Both the position numbers and the translations under genes were made by a program. The notes below the pieces were generated by a model. The model was not told the origin of the DNA and did not search any database. It saw only the letters and a program-made list of their open reading frames with translations. From Maratus speciosus (taxonomy: Eukaryota > Arthropoda > Arachnida > Araneae > Salticidae), in the NCBI GenBank assembly GCA_963932465.1, contig OZ010794.1, positions 446,788,502-446,852,501 of the forward strand: a stretch of 64,000 nucleotides of DNA, written 5' to 3'. This document shows positions 1 through 13,100 of this stretch, one piece after another (positions within the stretch are counted from its first letter, which is position 1; every line of letters begins with the position of its first letter).

Positions 1-424
1 TCATGAGATGCATAGATTGCCATTTAATTTTGGCAGTGTGATAGCGAATTTTGAAGTATTAGCATGTATGAGATAGAAGAAAGTTTTGGGATTGGTACAT
101 CCGACTAGTTATGTAATGCTGAATGTGCGTTTAGTGTATTATGTTAGCTTCATTACAGCGATAGTATATTACATATTCATTACTTATAAAGTAGCACAAC
201 TCAAAAAAGGCCTTTCGACATGTGCCGAGAGGAAAAGGTAGCTTTCATATTCCTTGTTTTTGTTTTTTTTAATATAGCTTATTTTACTCAAACACACAAA
301 GCTAAAATCGATTAGGTGATTCTATGAAATTCCTTATTTCTTGATTTTAAAATTTTACTCAAATTTTAAGAAGCTAAAATGCAACGAGCCTGATAAAAGA
401 ATATTTGTCATTACTGAATTTGGT

Positions 425-545
425 TGAGAATTGTGCCAGATTAGTAAGCTATAGCCAAAGTTGGCATCATTTATGGTTGCTTAGTTTTGGTTGTCAAATT
501 TGGCAATATTTCGCCAAGTATCGCCAAGCTTGGCGATAATTTGAA
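425..545. repeat. Dispersed repeat patch with CGCCAA(A)TTTGGC-type motifs
   Basis: The patch contains several short palindromic motifs such as GCCAAAGTTGGC, CAAATTTGGCAA and GCCAAGCTTGGCG within about 120 bp. Similar wording occurs around 58450-58525 and 59545-59600, flanking the Tigger-like element there, so this is probably a low-copy dispersed repeat family. Class unknown. Confidence 0.4.
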
Positions 546-2615
546 GCTAACGTTCACTAAAATTCATAAATTAATACCTGATTTTCTTTAATTGTTGTCT
601 TGTTTCAAAATGTCAACCACCCTAGAATTTCAAACTGCTATATCTCAACCATTTTTTAAGTTAGAGACGAAACAAAAAATACTCCGGAATACTTGTATCA
701 AGGTCTAACACTTAAACATAAAATAAATTTGGATTTCTAAATTTTTTGTGTGATTTTTTTTTTAGTATTAAATATTTAAATGGCCGCCATTTTGAAACAA
801 GATGGCAGATGAAGTTGGCTAACAAACTTGCTCGAGACATTTGTATGTACTATACACACAATAAATCTCATACAAATTGGATTATAAATACGAGAGTTAT
901 CGCATGACAAAAATCAGATATATATATATATTACATATATAATAGCAGTAAGTTTATAACACTTCCGGAGTGAACTCATACGGATCCCGATAATGTTTCG
1001 TTAAAATCAACCATTTTATTTTAATTTTCAGAGATTTAATTTTTTTCAATAAAGCTGCATAAGATTAACCTTTTTAAAAAGATTGTGAAAAACAAAAACA
1101 ACTTGAGTGGTGAGCTACATTGAAATATGCATGTCTTTTGGTATATTTTGCGTTCAAAATCGTATCATCCTGCTATCAGCGATGGTAAACAGTATGCTAT
1201 TCATTCCTTTGAGATCCATTAAAATATAGACCATGGATGCAATAATTTTGCTCAATGGCAATATAAAGCATACAAAACTAAAAATATTTTACTGCTTTTT
1301 GCAGTCATTTCGCAAACACTTTGTTTCCAAATCATATATATTCATAAAATATAGACCGTGCAATCCGAACTAACTGCATTAAACTTTCTTTTAAAAAAGC
1401 CAATTTAAGGCATGCGAAGGTGTGTATTAAATGCAATATTGTTAGCATTTTTATATTCAGGCTGTTTTAATTTTTTGTTCACAGCTGTGAATGACTCTTG
1501 AGAATGACTCCATTGGTATTCCTAAAAAATATTCTTTCAAGTGGCATCATGAATGAATGGTTACTGTTTAAAGTTGATTTTAATTTTATAACATGTTCTT
1601 TTTTACCATTAGTTAACAAATTTATTACAAATTAAAGTCTTACAGTTTTGATTTTTTTTCTTTTTCGATTTATAAGAAATTAAATGTTATGGATTTTTTT
1701 AAATGCAATGAACGAAAACAAAAGTCCCATCGCAAGAAGACGGCGAAGGAAATGGGCTGTTTTATAATTATTTTACCCCACCTGACCCTATTAGTCAGAT
1801 AAGATAAAATTTATTACTTCATAATTCGTTTTATAATGCAATGCTATGCTATATCATTCTTTTAAGAATGCAAACACGTCATTCTGGCACATTTTTTAAA
1901 TAATTAAAAGACCATTTTAAGACATGGAATGATATCTCCCATTCCCAATTGGAAATTTTTTCACTATAAAAGGGGTAACTTAAAAGATTAAAACCGGATT
2001 TCTTTTACGAATGTTGAAAAATTCCCACAAAATAGGAAAAAAGAATAAAATTCATAAATCGCCATGGGAATTCTGAATAAACTTTGTTGAAAAGAATGGC
2101 ATATACAAGGGAATATATAAGGGTCATGACCCCCTCTGAATGAAGAAAGTTTCTATAGTACAACATTATACTACATTCGACAATACAAATATTTCTGTCA
2201 CGCACAAAATCGCTTAAAATGGAAATGTATGAAATTTGTAGGCATTAATCTTTAAGCAATAAGAAATGGAAATGTATTATTCCATTTTCTTATGTACGTT
2301 GTACTAGTTGCTCACACATGATCATCTTTTTATAACTGTTGAGTTCTGAAAAACGGCTTTGACAACATTTCCTGAAAAATCTCTTTCTTTATAAGAAAAT
2401 TAAAAGATTATATTACTTAGTATCTGAATAGAATTTGCAAATTTTATGCATTTATGAATCAAAATAGCTTCGTTGATGTATCGTAAACAGCCAATTTGGA
2501 GTTGTGGACAAAGTTAAAATACAAAAATTGCCCTTCAAAACAAAGAGACATGACCCTTCCCTAAATAGAGGGCTGGATCGACCTTGATCGAAAAGAGGAT
2601 AAAATTTATTATATT

Positions 2616-3200
2616 GGGCTAAAAGATTGAAACTGGATTTCTTTTACTAATGTGGAAAGATTCCAGCAAAATATTAAAAATTTCATAAAACATTCTGAAA
2701 ATTTCAAAAATTGCAGTGGTCAAAATTTACTATATTGAGCTAAAAGATTTAAACAGGATTCCTTTTACCAATGTTGAAAAATCGCCACAAAATGTACAAA
2801 ACTGTAAAAAATGCAGAGGACAAAATTTACTATTGTGAGCTAAAACATTGTAACCAGAATTCTTTCACGAATGTAAAATAAAATCGCCATGAAACATGAA
2901 AAAAGGCTGAAAATATTATTAAATATCACTAAAAATTCAAAAATCGCAGGGGAAAAAAAATACCATATTAGGCTAAAAGTTGGAAACCAAATTTCTTTTA
3001 TGAGTATTTTTTTTAAATCTCATTTAAACACAAAAAAAAAACTCTAAAAATTGCTGTACAGATTCCAAATAGACTTTAAGGAAAAGATAACACAATTTTC
3101 TATATTAGTCTGTAACGTTTTACTAATGTGGAAAAATTACTGCAAAATTCAAAAAGCATTAACAATCACATAGAAAATTAAATTTAAAAAACCTGATAGA
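2616..3200. repeat. Degenerate tandem repeat, ~100-135 bp unit
   Basis: The phrase GGCTAAAAGATTGAAAC, or a close variant, recurs near 2616, 2737, 2837 and 2971. Each is followed by a TTTCTTTTAC(T/G)AATGT-type segment and an AAAATCGC-type segment. A related single unit lies near 1980-2040. Divergence between units is high, so the array is old. No coding potential. Confidence 0.55.
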
Positions 3201-4031
3201 AAAATTCGATAACTGGATAGGTGCATAGCTTCAGATATACAATTACCTTCTTGCCAAATGTTATAGCTCTGTGTACTGCAGCCTCTGCAGCACACAGATA
3301 GACACATGCACATAAACTTCTATCTGTTACAGATAGATTATGCATGGAAATTAGAAATATATTTTGTAAAATATCATTTTGCAGTGCATGATTACAGCTA
3401 AATTTAGCCAGTTTTGAATCATAATCAGTAGTATATTCAAGGAAAAGATCCTTGGGTCTATACCGCTTTCAAAATAATAATAATATTTAAAACATTGTTT
3501 TTTTGTTTTGTTTTTAAAGCACCTTATTTAATTTTATATCATTGTATATAAATAAGGGGTTTTTTTAAACTATAGTTCTTGAAACTAAAAAATTGTGATA
3601 GATTCTGAGATATAAAAAGTCCATTTTCTTAAAACTTTTAGCCTTAGATACCTATAGCCATTTTATTTATCAACTGTTTGACCTGACAGTCATTGCCTGT
3701 GCCCATTTATTATATCTAAAATCAGTGTTGAATGATTTCATATTGTTCAATGAAAATCATTACAAACAAACCTAATGTTGGGAGCCCTAGTCCCTTTCGC
3801 AGTGCACACCATCAAATTTGTGTAATTTTATATTTATTCAGTATCCAAATTGACATCTGTTATATCTGTAGACTATTCCTCATTCTGTAGGATGGTTGCC
3901 TACTTTAACCATGGCCTATCAGATAGTCCTACAACATTACAATTAACCTTACTATCTCATGGTATATCTTTTTTATTATTTTGAAGATTTTTTTTTTAAT
4001 TCATTGTGACAATGTCCTTAACTTTCGGTAG

Positions 4032-4153
4032 CTTACTTCTCAAGTTAATTTGGCAGAAGGAGATGAGCATGAAGATTTGGTACAAGGAATTTGTGCTTTT
4101 CTCTTGGGCATTTGTGTAGAGTTCAACGATAATTCTCAACCAAGTTTTACAAA
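4032..4153 (+). CDS. USO1: USO1 exon: end of armadillo-like head
   Basis: The exon opens after a TAG acceptor at 4029-4031 with codons for LTSQVNLAEGDEHEDLVQG and continues ICAFLLGICVEFNDNSQPSFT. It ends with AA before the donor GTAAAG at 4154, and the split AA|G lysine codon is completed by 13223. The sequence matches the conserved end of the p115 head domain, including the FNDNS motif. The reading frame is blocked by a TAG just upstream, which supports the chosen acceptor. Confidence 0.88.
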
Positions 4154-7100
4154 GTAAAGAATACTTATTTGCAAATATTGTAGCATTTTTTGACACAATT
4201 TTTATTTTTTAAAGCATGTGTACTTATTTTATTTCATTATGTATAATGGTCTGTAAATTTTAACTGCTCCTTAGTTATTTTCTTATTAAGAAAATGTTTT
4301 ATTTACAAATTTAAAAAAAGTTTTAATACTATGTGATACAAAGTATGACTTAAGACATTTGCTTTTACTTATCATTTTAACTTTGTATTTAATAATAAAA
4401 ATGTAACCTATTCTTTGATGTAGCTAATATTTCTTAAAGAGAATTTTTGAAAATTCTAAAAAAAAGTTTCTACATTCTATAATGCTTTAATTTATATTGT
4501 ACAATGCTTTTAGATATTTTCTTCAAACAAATTAGTGAATGTTGATGCATAATATCTTGCTCATGGTTTCTATAGTATGATATTTTCTTTTTCTCTTTTT
4601 AATCACTTATTACTCTTTATGTAAAAGGAGAATGAAAGTGCACAAGCTCTTCAATTATTATTATCTAGTGTTCACTTTACAAAAAGCTTGAAAGGATGCA
4701 ACATCTCACTTTCCCTTTCAATTTCATATAGTACCCTGATTACCATTATTCAATGAAAATGTAATGAAGTCCTCCTTATTCTTGTTCTAAGAAGTTTTTC
4801 TCCCTGGGATTGCACTTTTACTCTAAAGCTAAAGCTGAGTACAAGAAGTGTCTTTCTTGAAATCATATTATCAAGGAGTGTACTTCTGTTCTACAGCTCA
4901 TATTCAAAATATTAGAATAACTGAGAAAAAGTAATAAGAAAAAAATTATTTTTCATTTATTTATTTTTTATACTAAGTAAATGCAATTAAATTTCTTATA
5001 AATTAAATCTGGAATGTTTTGTTAAGATTTTAACATTTACAAAATATAAAATACAGTACAATAAATTAGGTATAAGCTTTCTGGAACAAATCAAAATATT
5101 AGAATAAAATTTATATTGGTTCGAAATATTAGACTATTTTATTTTACGCAACAATATTACCTTATGAATATGAAGTAAATGGTAGTTAATATTTTGTAGC
5201 ATCTCCTTGAGCTTTCATAACAGCGTACAATCGATCTTGCATACTATATACAAGGTGTTTACAAACATTTCTATCAATATTAGCCCAAATAGACTTTATA
5301 CATGCCACTAACTCAGTTTTACTTGAAGGAGGATTTTCTTGGAGTTTTTTCTTCATTATACACCATGAGTTTTCAATGGGATTAAAGTCTGGGGAATTTG
5401 GTGGCCAAGGAAGTACCTTAATATTGCATTGGCGAAACCAATTCTTAGTTGACACTGAGGTATGCGGTGACACTAAATCTTGTTAAAAGATGAAATCATC
5501 TTCAAATAAATCTTCTGATGATGAATCATGTAATATTCCAAAATTTCTTGATATATCTGAGAGTTAACCTTTTCGTAGACGATGCATAACATTCCAGGTC
5601 CTTCTGCACTCATGCAACCCCAAACCATGGCACTAGTAGCAAATTTTGTGGAATGTTTAAGGCATTTTTTATCAAATACTTCTTGCTTCAAACTCGAATA
5701 CCTTGATTACCATATGAAACACAAAACATACTTTCATCACTAAATAATATATTTTTCTAATCTTCTTCGCTCCATAAACGTCTTGATTTACACATATTCA
5801 ATCTTATATGTTTTTGTTATGCATTCATGCGAGGTTTTATTTTCTGTACACAATATTCAAACTTAAATTTACGGAGACTTCTTAATGTTTTCGATGTAGA
5901 AACTTCAACTCCTTCTTCTTTCCATTTTCAGTGTAAGAATCGCACACTTTTAAAACGGTTTTTCTTAACTATATGCTTACCGTAAAATCCCGTTAATCCG
6001 CCCTTCCCGATTAAGCGCCCCCCTCCCACTTTGTAAACAAATTGGAAAATTCAAGAAATCCCAAGAAAGCACCCTCCCCACAAAAAAAATTTGGTGCGCA
6101 CGTCAAGATCAATTTCAATCCTTTCTTTACTTTTTCTTTTCAACTAAGTCTATTATTCTACTTACCTTTGATTTCATTTATTTCTTTCTGTTTATTCAAA
6201 TCTCCTTTCGGCGTTTGCACTTACCTTTTGTTTTCATATCGTCGTAAACCTCTGAGGAAGTCGTAAACGCAGTTCAGTTATTTGTTTTACGATTCGATTA
6301 AAAATCGATTCCCGTCATCGAACTACCTATCCGTACTTCCATTCTGTACAGCTATGTAACTTCATATTTATAGGTATAATTAATATTTTTCATACCATTA
6401 GCCTTGTGAATTATTATTACTAAATATATAAAATAATAGTGATAATAATAACGTACAACCTTTTTTTTTTAGTAACTTTCGGAATTTCATATCGTGTTGG
6501 TTTTCTTTCTAAAAAGTTATGGTAGATGGTGCCAAAATAACGCGAAATCGGATTTATTTGTATTATTTCTTTTATTATTATTATTATTAAGTGTTGAATT
6601 AGTGATTTAATTTGATATTTGAAGGTGATATACATAATATTTATTTTATATATCACTATTTAAAATGAGTTAATGTAGTGATAAAGTATTTTTTTTTAAA
6701 TTAATTGTATGTCAGTCTGATTTAAATTTCTCATTATAGCACATTTATTCTTTTTATTAAAAAAATTAGTTTCTTTTGCAATATTTTTCGTGTTATTATG
6801 GTGATTTGTATTATTTATTTAGCCTTTATAGATAAGAAATGATGATTAAAAAAAAAAACTTATTTAATGTCCCTAATTTACGACAGATGGCGACACCGCA
6901 TACAATGTTACTGGTTTTAGAAAAAATTTCAGGACATATTCAAACTCAATTTCTTAGTGTTTTTTAATTATTTTAAATTATTAAGTTCCTTTTATTTTTC
7001 TGTTACCATATTAATGACAAATATTAGTGTTGTTATTTATCTTATGACAGATATTAGTGTTATTATTTATCTAAATGCATTCCAGTTTCAAAGCTTTTGA

Positions 7101-10100
7101 AATCCAGAATTTTCTATAATTTGAAATCACTGTTAATCATAAAGTTATACAGTTTTTCTATTTTGTATATAATTTTTTTTTCCAAATGTTTTTCTTTTCT
7201 CACTTTATTAAAATAATGCTTATTTTGCGACGATCGGCCATTACCATCCCCCACCCCACCACCCATAGATATCATTACTACAATTTTAATACCGTGTAAG
7301 CCCCCCCTCCCATTTTTTTACGATTTTCCGTCGTGGTTGGTGGGGCGGATTAACGGTATTTTACGGTAAGTTTCCTGTCATCTCTAGCAGATGTTTTTGG
7401 TTTTCTGCCGCAATTTCAGCGATTGTTTTGAAATTTTCCATTTTTTTAATTGTGAACAATGTAAAAAATTTGCTATATAACATTGATTTTTACTGTGCCG
7501 ATACAAATCAACCATACAAAGTTTAATAGATTCAGGAATATCACTCACATGACCCATTTTAAGACGAAAAAGCAACCAAACTGCAAAAATAATACTGATT
7601 TTAAATAAAATCGTTGAATTTAATCAATGATGCCACCAGTTATGAATTGGTGAGAATTAAAGGAGAATTAATGTAAAATATTCTAATATTTTGAACCACT
7701 TGAATAAATATTCTAATATTTTGACTTTTCAAAATAATTTTTTTTCAATTAATCTTTACAAAAATGATATTAATTTTAAGATAATAAATAAGTTTAACCA
7801 ACAATAAGTTCTTAATAAAAATATCATTTGCATATTTGCATTAAAAGACATTAAATTACCAAACCCTATTTTCAATTTGTAAAAAAGTAATTATTCTAAT
7901 ATTTTGAATATGAGCTGTATTAGTAGCATTTTTTACTGCATTTATTTAATTTTTTTTTCTCACCTGAGAAATCACTAAGAGTAGTCATGATTTTAACTTC
8001 CCAAATACTTTAAAATTATTTTTAAAAAATTAAATTGTCATGATATATACATTTTGTTGATATTATTTTATTTAATGCAAATAGAAAAATCTTTATGCAT
8101 GTATTAACATGTTCAAATTTGTATTAACAGTCTTACTCTTTGTTTTACACACATGAGAACAAAAAAACTAACAATGTTTTTTGTTTTAAATTTTAACAAT
8201 TTACAAAATTTTAGGAATGAATGATGTATTTAAAAATACTTTGGAATTCTGCTTATGTATATGCATTATGTATATATGCATTTATGTATATGTTATGCAT
8301 TATGTAGTATGTAAAGTTTAGTGTTACATGTATTAATTTTAAATTTGGAAAATGTTTTCAAAGTAAAGATTTGTTTATAACATTAGCATTGGTGATGATA
8401 TGATGATCTAAATTGCTAAATACACATTAACAAACATGTGTAAAGTGAGTCCATTAATTTTGATGAAAATTACCTTTCAAAATGAAATCAAATCTGATAG
8501 AAAAAATTTTAAATTAAGAAAATCGTTGAAAATAAAACTTATTGTAAAAAAACAAAGTGGTGAATTAATTAAATGTTGAATAAATATACTTTTAATGCAT
8601 ATTCACATATTACCTAAAGTGGATCGTTCAGCCCCCTACCCCCAGCCATTATTGTCCTATGTAAATTTTAATAGTATGATGTCTTTGCCTGTCTGTTTTT
8701 AGGGTTCCGTACTTAAAAAGTAAAAACAGAACCATTATAAGATCACTCCTGTGTCTGTCTGTCTGCCTGTCACAGCTGTTTTACTCATAAACTATGGAAT
8801 GTAAAAAGTTCAAATTGGGGGAAGTAATAAAGATTATTGACCCACATATTTTCAGATTATTAAACATTCATAAATATATATAGTAAAAATCTAGAGCGCC
8901 TAATTAAGTTACTTGAAAAAAAAAACCTCCTTTCTTTGTATATTGTGTGGGGTATCATGTGAAAGCTTTCGTAACGCTGAATTCAAAAATACATTTCTTT
9001 TAATTTTAGGTATTATATTTTCAAAGATATGGTCGAAAAGCCAGCGCAAGAATATGTCCCCCCCCCCCCTATCTAATTCCGAATATATTGAAACTAAAAT
9101 TATGAAAAAATTAGAGGTAGTAGACACTAATTTAAACCTTGCATGAAAATTATAGCGATTACCCTAGGTCACATAGTTTTTGAGAAAATCGCATTTTTCC
9201 GTTGCACATAAATTTCGATTTACAGGCATTCAGCAAAAGTGTTGAGCAGCGCTGGAGCTACCTACCATATCATAAGTATAAAACTATTGTTAATAATGAT
9301 TTTCGAAAAAAATCGTCAGTAGTTAGTCGAAATATTAACCCTTAAAGATACGTGCAGTTTGGACATACATGACAGGGGTGGAGTACTCTATGCACCATCG
9401 GCTTTTAAAGTCTAGTTAACAACTTTTAATGATATATATGTGTAACGTAATGCCTAGTAGCAGTATAAAAGCAATAAATGTCAAGCTGTTAAAAACAGGC
9501 TATTTTAATTAGAATGAATCGCATAAATACTATGGGATTTGCGACTAGTTTGCATTGAGTTTGCATCTCTCAATACACCTCCCGTATCTTTAAAAGTTAA
9601 TTAAAACCTTATCTGGAAAAATGCGGCACAGACCAGGGCGGCGTTGCAACTTTGTGACCTCCTTTCAAAGCGCACTTAGTACAATGCTTTGAACAAAGAT
9701 TTGGTTTTAGCTACACTGTAGAAAGAAAGGTTATTACTACGCTGAATTTAGTTTTATGAAATACCAAATGAAGTTTAAATATGCACTGCTTATATTGTCA
9801 GTACAGGATTAAGTTCATCCCAAACACATTAGGATAATATTAAAAAATTTGTTACACAGAAAAGCAGATATATAGAATATACTTGATATTAATTAGTTTC
9901 CACATATCTTTGAACTTTCATGATATATCCATTTACACTTTTATAGTTTATACAGTTATACCCAACCCTACGTTGTACAGTTTTTTACAGCCTTACAGTG
10001 TTATTTTAGCAACAGTTTTTGTAATAATACAATTAATAATTCATGTATTTATTCTACGGAACCCTCTGTGTGCGAGTAATATTCGCACTTGACCGTTTAT

Positions 10101-13100
10101 TTCGCTTATCACTTCCATGCTCTTAACTTTTATAACTTTATTATAATTGTATCAAAAGATAGTTATAACACTTTTTTATAAACTTTTATTTTCTTTTAAA
10201 TTTTATATTTCCATTCAATAGAAATCAGGCGTATGGGCAGAGATTTCTTAATGCTTAATTGCATTTTAATGATAGTAAAAGCTTGTTTTTAATTTTATTG
10301 GATTTTTTCACCAGTGGAAAGTTATTGTGTACAGAAATTATTGTTTGAATATTGCGTATAGTATTTATTTTAAATTTTAGCCTATACAATGAAATACCGG
10401 CCAAAAGATATTTATACCAAAATGGTGCATAGCCAACTACTTTTGGAATTTCAAATTTTAATTCTAGAAATGCCTGAGTTTAAGGGGTTAAATCAAACAA
10501 AGAAAAATGAATTTTTACTATTCACTCATATTAAAATTTAGTTAGTTTATACTATTATCAAACGAAATTTCAAAGTTTTTAGTTTGCAGGTTATATGCCA
10601 TATTTTTATCAAATTTTAATATTTATAGTAAATGTATGTACAATAATAAAAGCTAATATTTTTATCCCTCGATTAATATGCTTAAAATCTATTTCCTTAT
10701 ATTTTTAAAAAGTTTCTTAATTTCTGATTTTTATAAAATATTTACTTATTATTATTCTAAGTAAATGTTTTGTTTACAGAATAAAACATTTTAATTAGAT
10801 ACTACTATGTCTAAGTATAAAATATATATATGTGTGTGCACATATAGCTGAGTTATATAAGTATTATCTTGCACACAGTGCAATATTCTTGAGAAAATAT
10901 GCAGGGTCGAAACTAAGGGTTGGGCTAGAGGTCTGCACGGGCCGGAATTTCCAGGACCGGGCCCGGCCTGATGAAAAAATTAAAAGTTCAGCTCAGCCCA
11001 TTTATTTTTTTACAGTTCACTGCCAGGCCCACACAAAAGTCAGCAAAAACGAGACCGGCCCATTGGAAAATCAATTAAATGAGGCCCGACTCAATTTCTA
11101 CAAAAAATTCTGTTTTTTTCTAAACATACAATTAAGATTCTTTTAAAGAATACTACTGCATGCATATTTATGAGATAATTTTACAGTATATTTTAAAATT
11201 ATTATGTGTTTGAAAGACAGAATATACACAATAGCAACATTAATGATTACTTAGAGTCTTAGATGTTTCAGCATTCAAATAAAGATTCATTAAAAAATTA
11301 ATGTAGTTTAGAATAAAAGAAAAAAAGGAGGTTTAAAAACATGATAACTTTTGAAGCTGTATAATAAAAAGCAGATTTGTAAAAATATTTCTCTGCCATT
11401 TGATAAGACTTTTCTCAAATCCAAAGGAGCTACTTTCTGACACATTTCTAAATTCATTTCTTTTTGGAAATGCATAAGATTGGCAAATCTTCTTATTCAG
11501 AAACTATCTACTAATCGAATAACGTTATCCATTTTTTGATAAAGACTATCTTTGAGAAAATACTGTCAAAGTTAAAGTTTTTAATTAAATTTCCAGAAGT
11601 GCAATAGCATGGGGAAGGAGAAAAACCTGCAGCCACATGACAAGAATCTCTTATATCTTGATAAGTAATTTATTTATTAAAAATGGGAAAACGCTATTCG
11701 ATTCCAAATCCCTTCAATAGTCTGGCTTGTAAATTTTACAGTTAAAAATTAGTCAGAAAATGTGTCAAAGTTTCGCGTTGTAGAGCAGTGAATTTGAGAA
11801 CACCTTAAGATATATTTACAAAGATTCCATTGACAGAAGTTTGTTATCACTATTAATATTTTTACAAAACATATTGCCTTCCCTACACATCCTGAGAACA
11901 ATAAAGTCCAGTTCTGGCCTTGCTCGACTACGTAGAAAAAAAATGCAAGCCTGATCTAGGTCCGGAACGAGTCTGTTGAAAAAACTGATCCCATGCTCAG
12001 ACACCATTTAACTGTCCGATGCCGATTTCTATGATGGACATGTTACATTTCTGTATTGATGTTGTCAAACTAGCATCGGCTCGTGATGCACATTTATACA
12101 TATTTTTGCTAAAGTCACCTTCATTGAAAATGGCTGCTATTTTATTGGCTCGATTAAGTTTTTATTGTGGGCCTTCCGGCCCGTTTGAATATTTGCCTCC
12201 ATGTTGCCAGCTAGGCTCGTGCAGACCTCGGGGGGGGGGGGATGTGTCCCGGATGCTAAATGAAGGATTATACCTTTGGAATGGATCATTTTCTTCTGAT
12301 GGACTGATTGCATTATTATGAAATAGCCATCATAGATGAAGTGTTAGGTGAAGGTGAAGGTGAAAGAGCAGTCGTAAAAAGTTAGAACTCTGATTTTCTG
12401 GTCAGAATGGGGGAAAAAATGTCCATAATTTTTTTTGAAAAAGAAATTATGGCCATTTTTTTTTCTTGTTCTGACCAGAAAATCAGAGTTTTTACTTTTT
12501 ACGACTGCTGTTTCATCTTCACCTAACACTTCATTTATAATGGCTGTTTCATAATAATGGAAGCCATCAGTCCATCAGAAGAAAGTAGCTTGGTTAAAGC
12601 GGAAACTCGGTTAAGCGGGACTCGGATAATCGGGACTCTACTGTATATTTCATTTAAAAAATAATCTTTAGACTATTTTTGTTGATGTTCAGATGGGGGT
12701 TACGATCCCTGTGGCCTCCTCCTTTGATCCACCAATGTAGATTATGTAGTTCAGTATTTCATATTTTAAAGTTTAAAATAAGTCTGTTATTAAAAAATTA
12801 GTAAAATTCTCTTTGTAAATATACTTTGAGGAAGAAGGGGGAGGGGGGGCGCCAAAATCCATATTTACCCTGAGTGCAAAAAAGGCTAGTTTCGGCCCTG
12901 AAAATATGCTTCGATTTATAATTTTAAATTAACAAAAAATAAATATATTTAATTCCTAAAAAAAAACAAAATTCTGAGTTGTAGGATTGTTTGAATATTC
13001 CAGTAAAATTCTGTTCATGTGGATTTAATAATTTTTAAGATAACAAGGTTAAAAAATATTCCTAACTTTTAACTTTTCAAAGATATTTGAGTTCTTAAAA

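Larger units (their letters stand above)
1..4031. other. Non-coding DNA upstream of the first recognised USO1 exon
   Basis: AT-rich sequence with no open frame that resembles a protein family. It is probably intron of USO1, because the first recognisable exon (4032) begins inside the protein at phase 0. Two repeat patches are listed separately (about 425-545 and 2616-3200). No preceding USO1 exon was convincingly identified. Confidence 0.5.
4894..7917 (-). mobile_element. Tc1-type DNA transposon, inactive, interrupted by a second element
   Basis: Terminal inverted repeats start CAGCTCATATTCAAAATAT at 4894 and end with the mirror sequence at 7917. Both are flanked by TA (4892-4893, 7918-7919), the Tc1/mariner target-site duplication. 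Subterminal copies of the ATATTAGAATAA motif (about 5090-5106 and 7676-7730) suggest an IR/DR-type terminus. Without the 1387-bp insert at 5980-7366 the element would be about 1.64 kb, normal for Tc1. Transposase remnants are on the minus strand. Confidence 0.88.
10902..12900. mobile_element. hAT-type element (outer), with nested insertions
   Basis: The ends CAGGGTCGAAACTA (10902) and TAGTTTCGGCCCTG (ending 12900) are inverted repeats with the hAT-style CAGGG terminus. The 8-bp direct repeat AAAATATG lies directly outside both ends (10894-10901 and 12901-12908). Most of the 2.0 kb interior is made of other elements: an inner hAT-like element (about 10926-12229), a fold-back palindrome (12291-12582) and a Tigger terminus. 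No transposase frame is visible. Confidence 0.8.

Noticed and set aside
3858..3952. Possible upstream USO1 exon (open frame containing GLSDSPTTLQLTLLSHG after a CAG acceptor)
   Set aside because: The LS--P pattern loosely recalls the p115 segment before LTSQ, but the only good donor (GTATAT at 3952) leaves phase 1, while the next exon starts at phase 0. The rest of the peptide does not match p115.
8909..9146. Overlapping open frames on both strands (72 and 77 codons)
   Set aside because: They lie in the non-coding dispersed element; the second copy at 45541-46899 does not keep these frames.
10832..11146. 104-codon open frame near the hAT end
   Set aside because: It crosses the termini of two nested hAT elements and is made of their inverted-repeat sequence.
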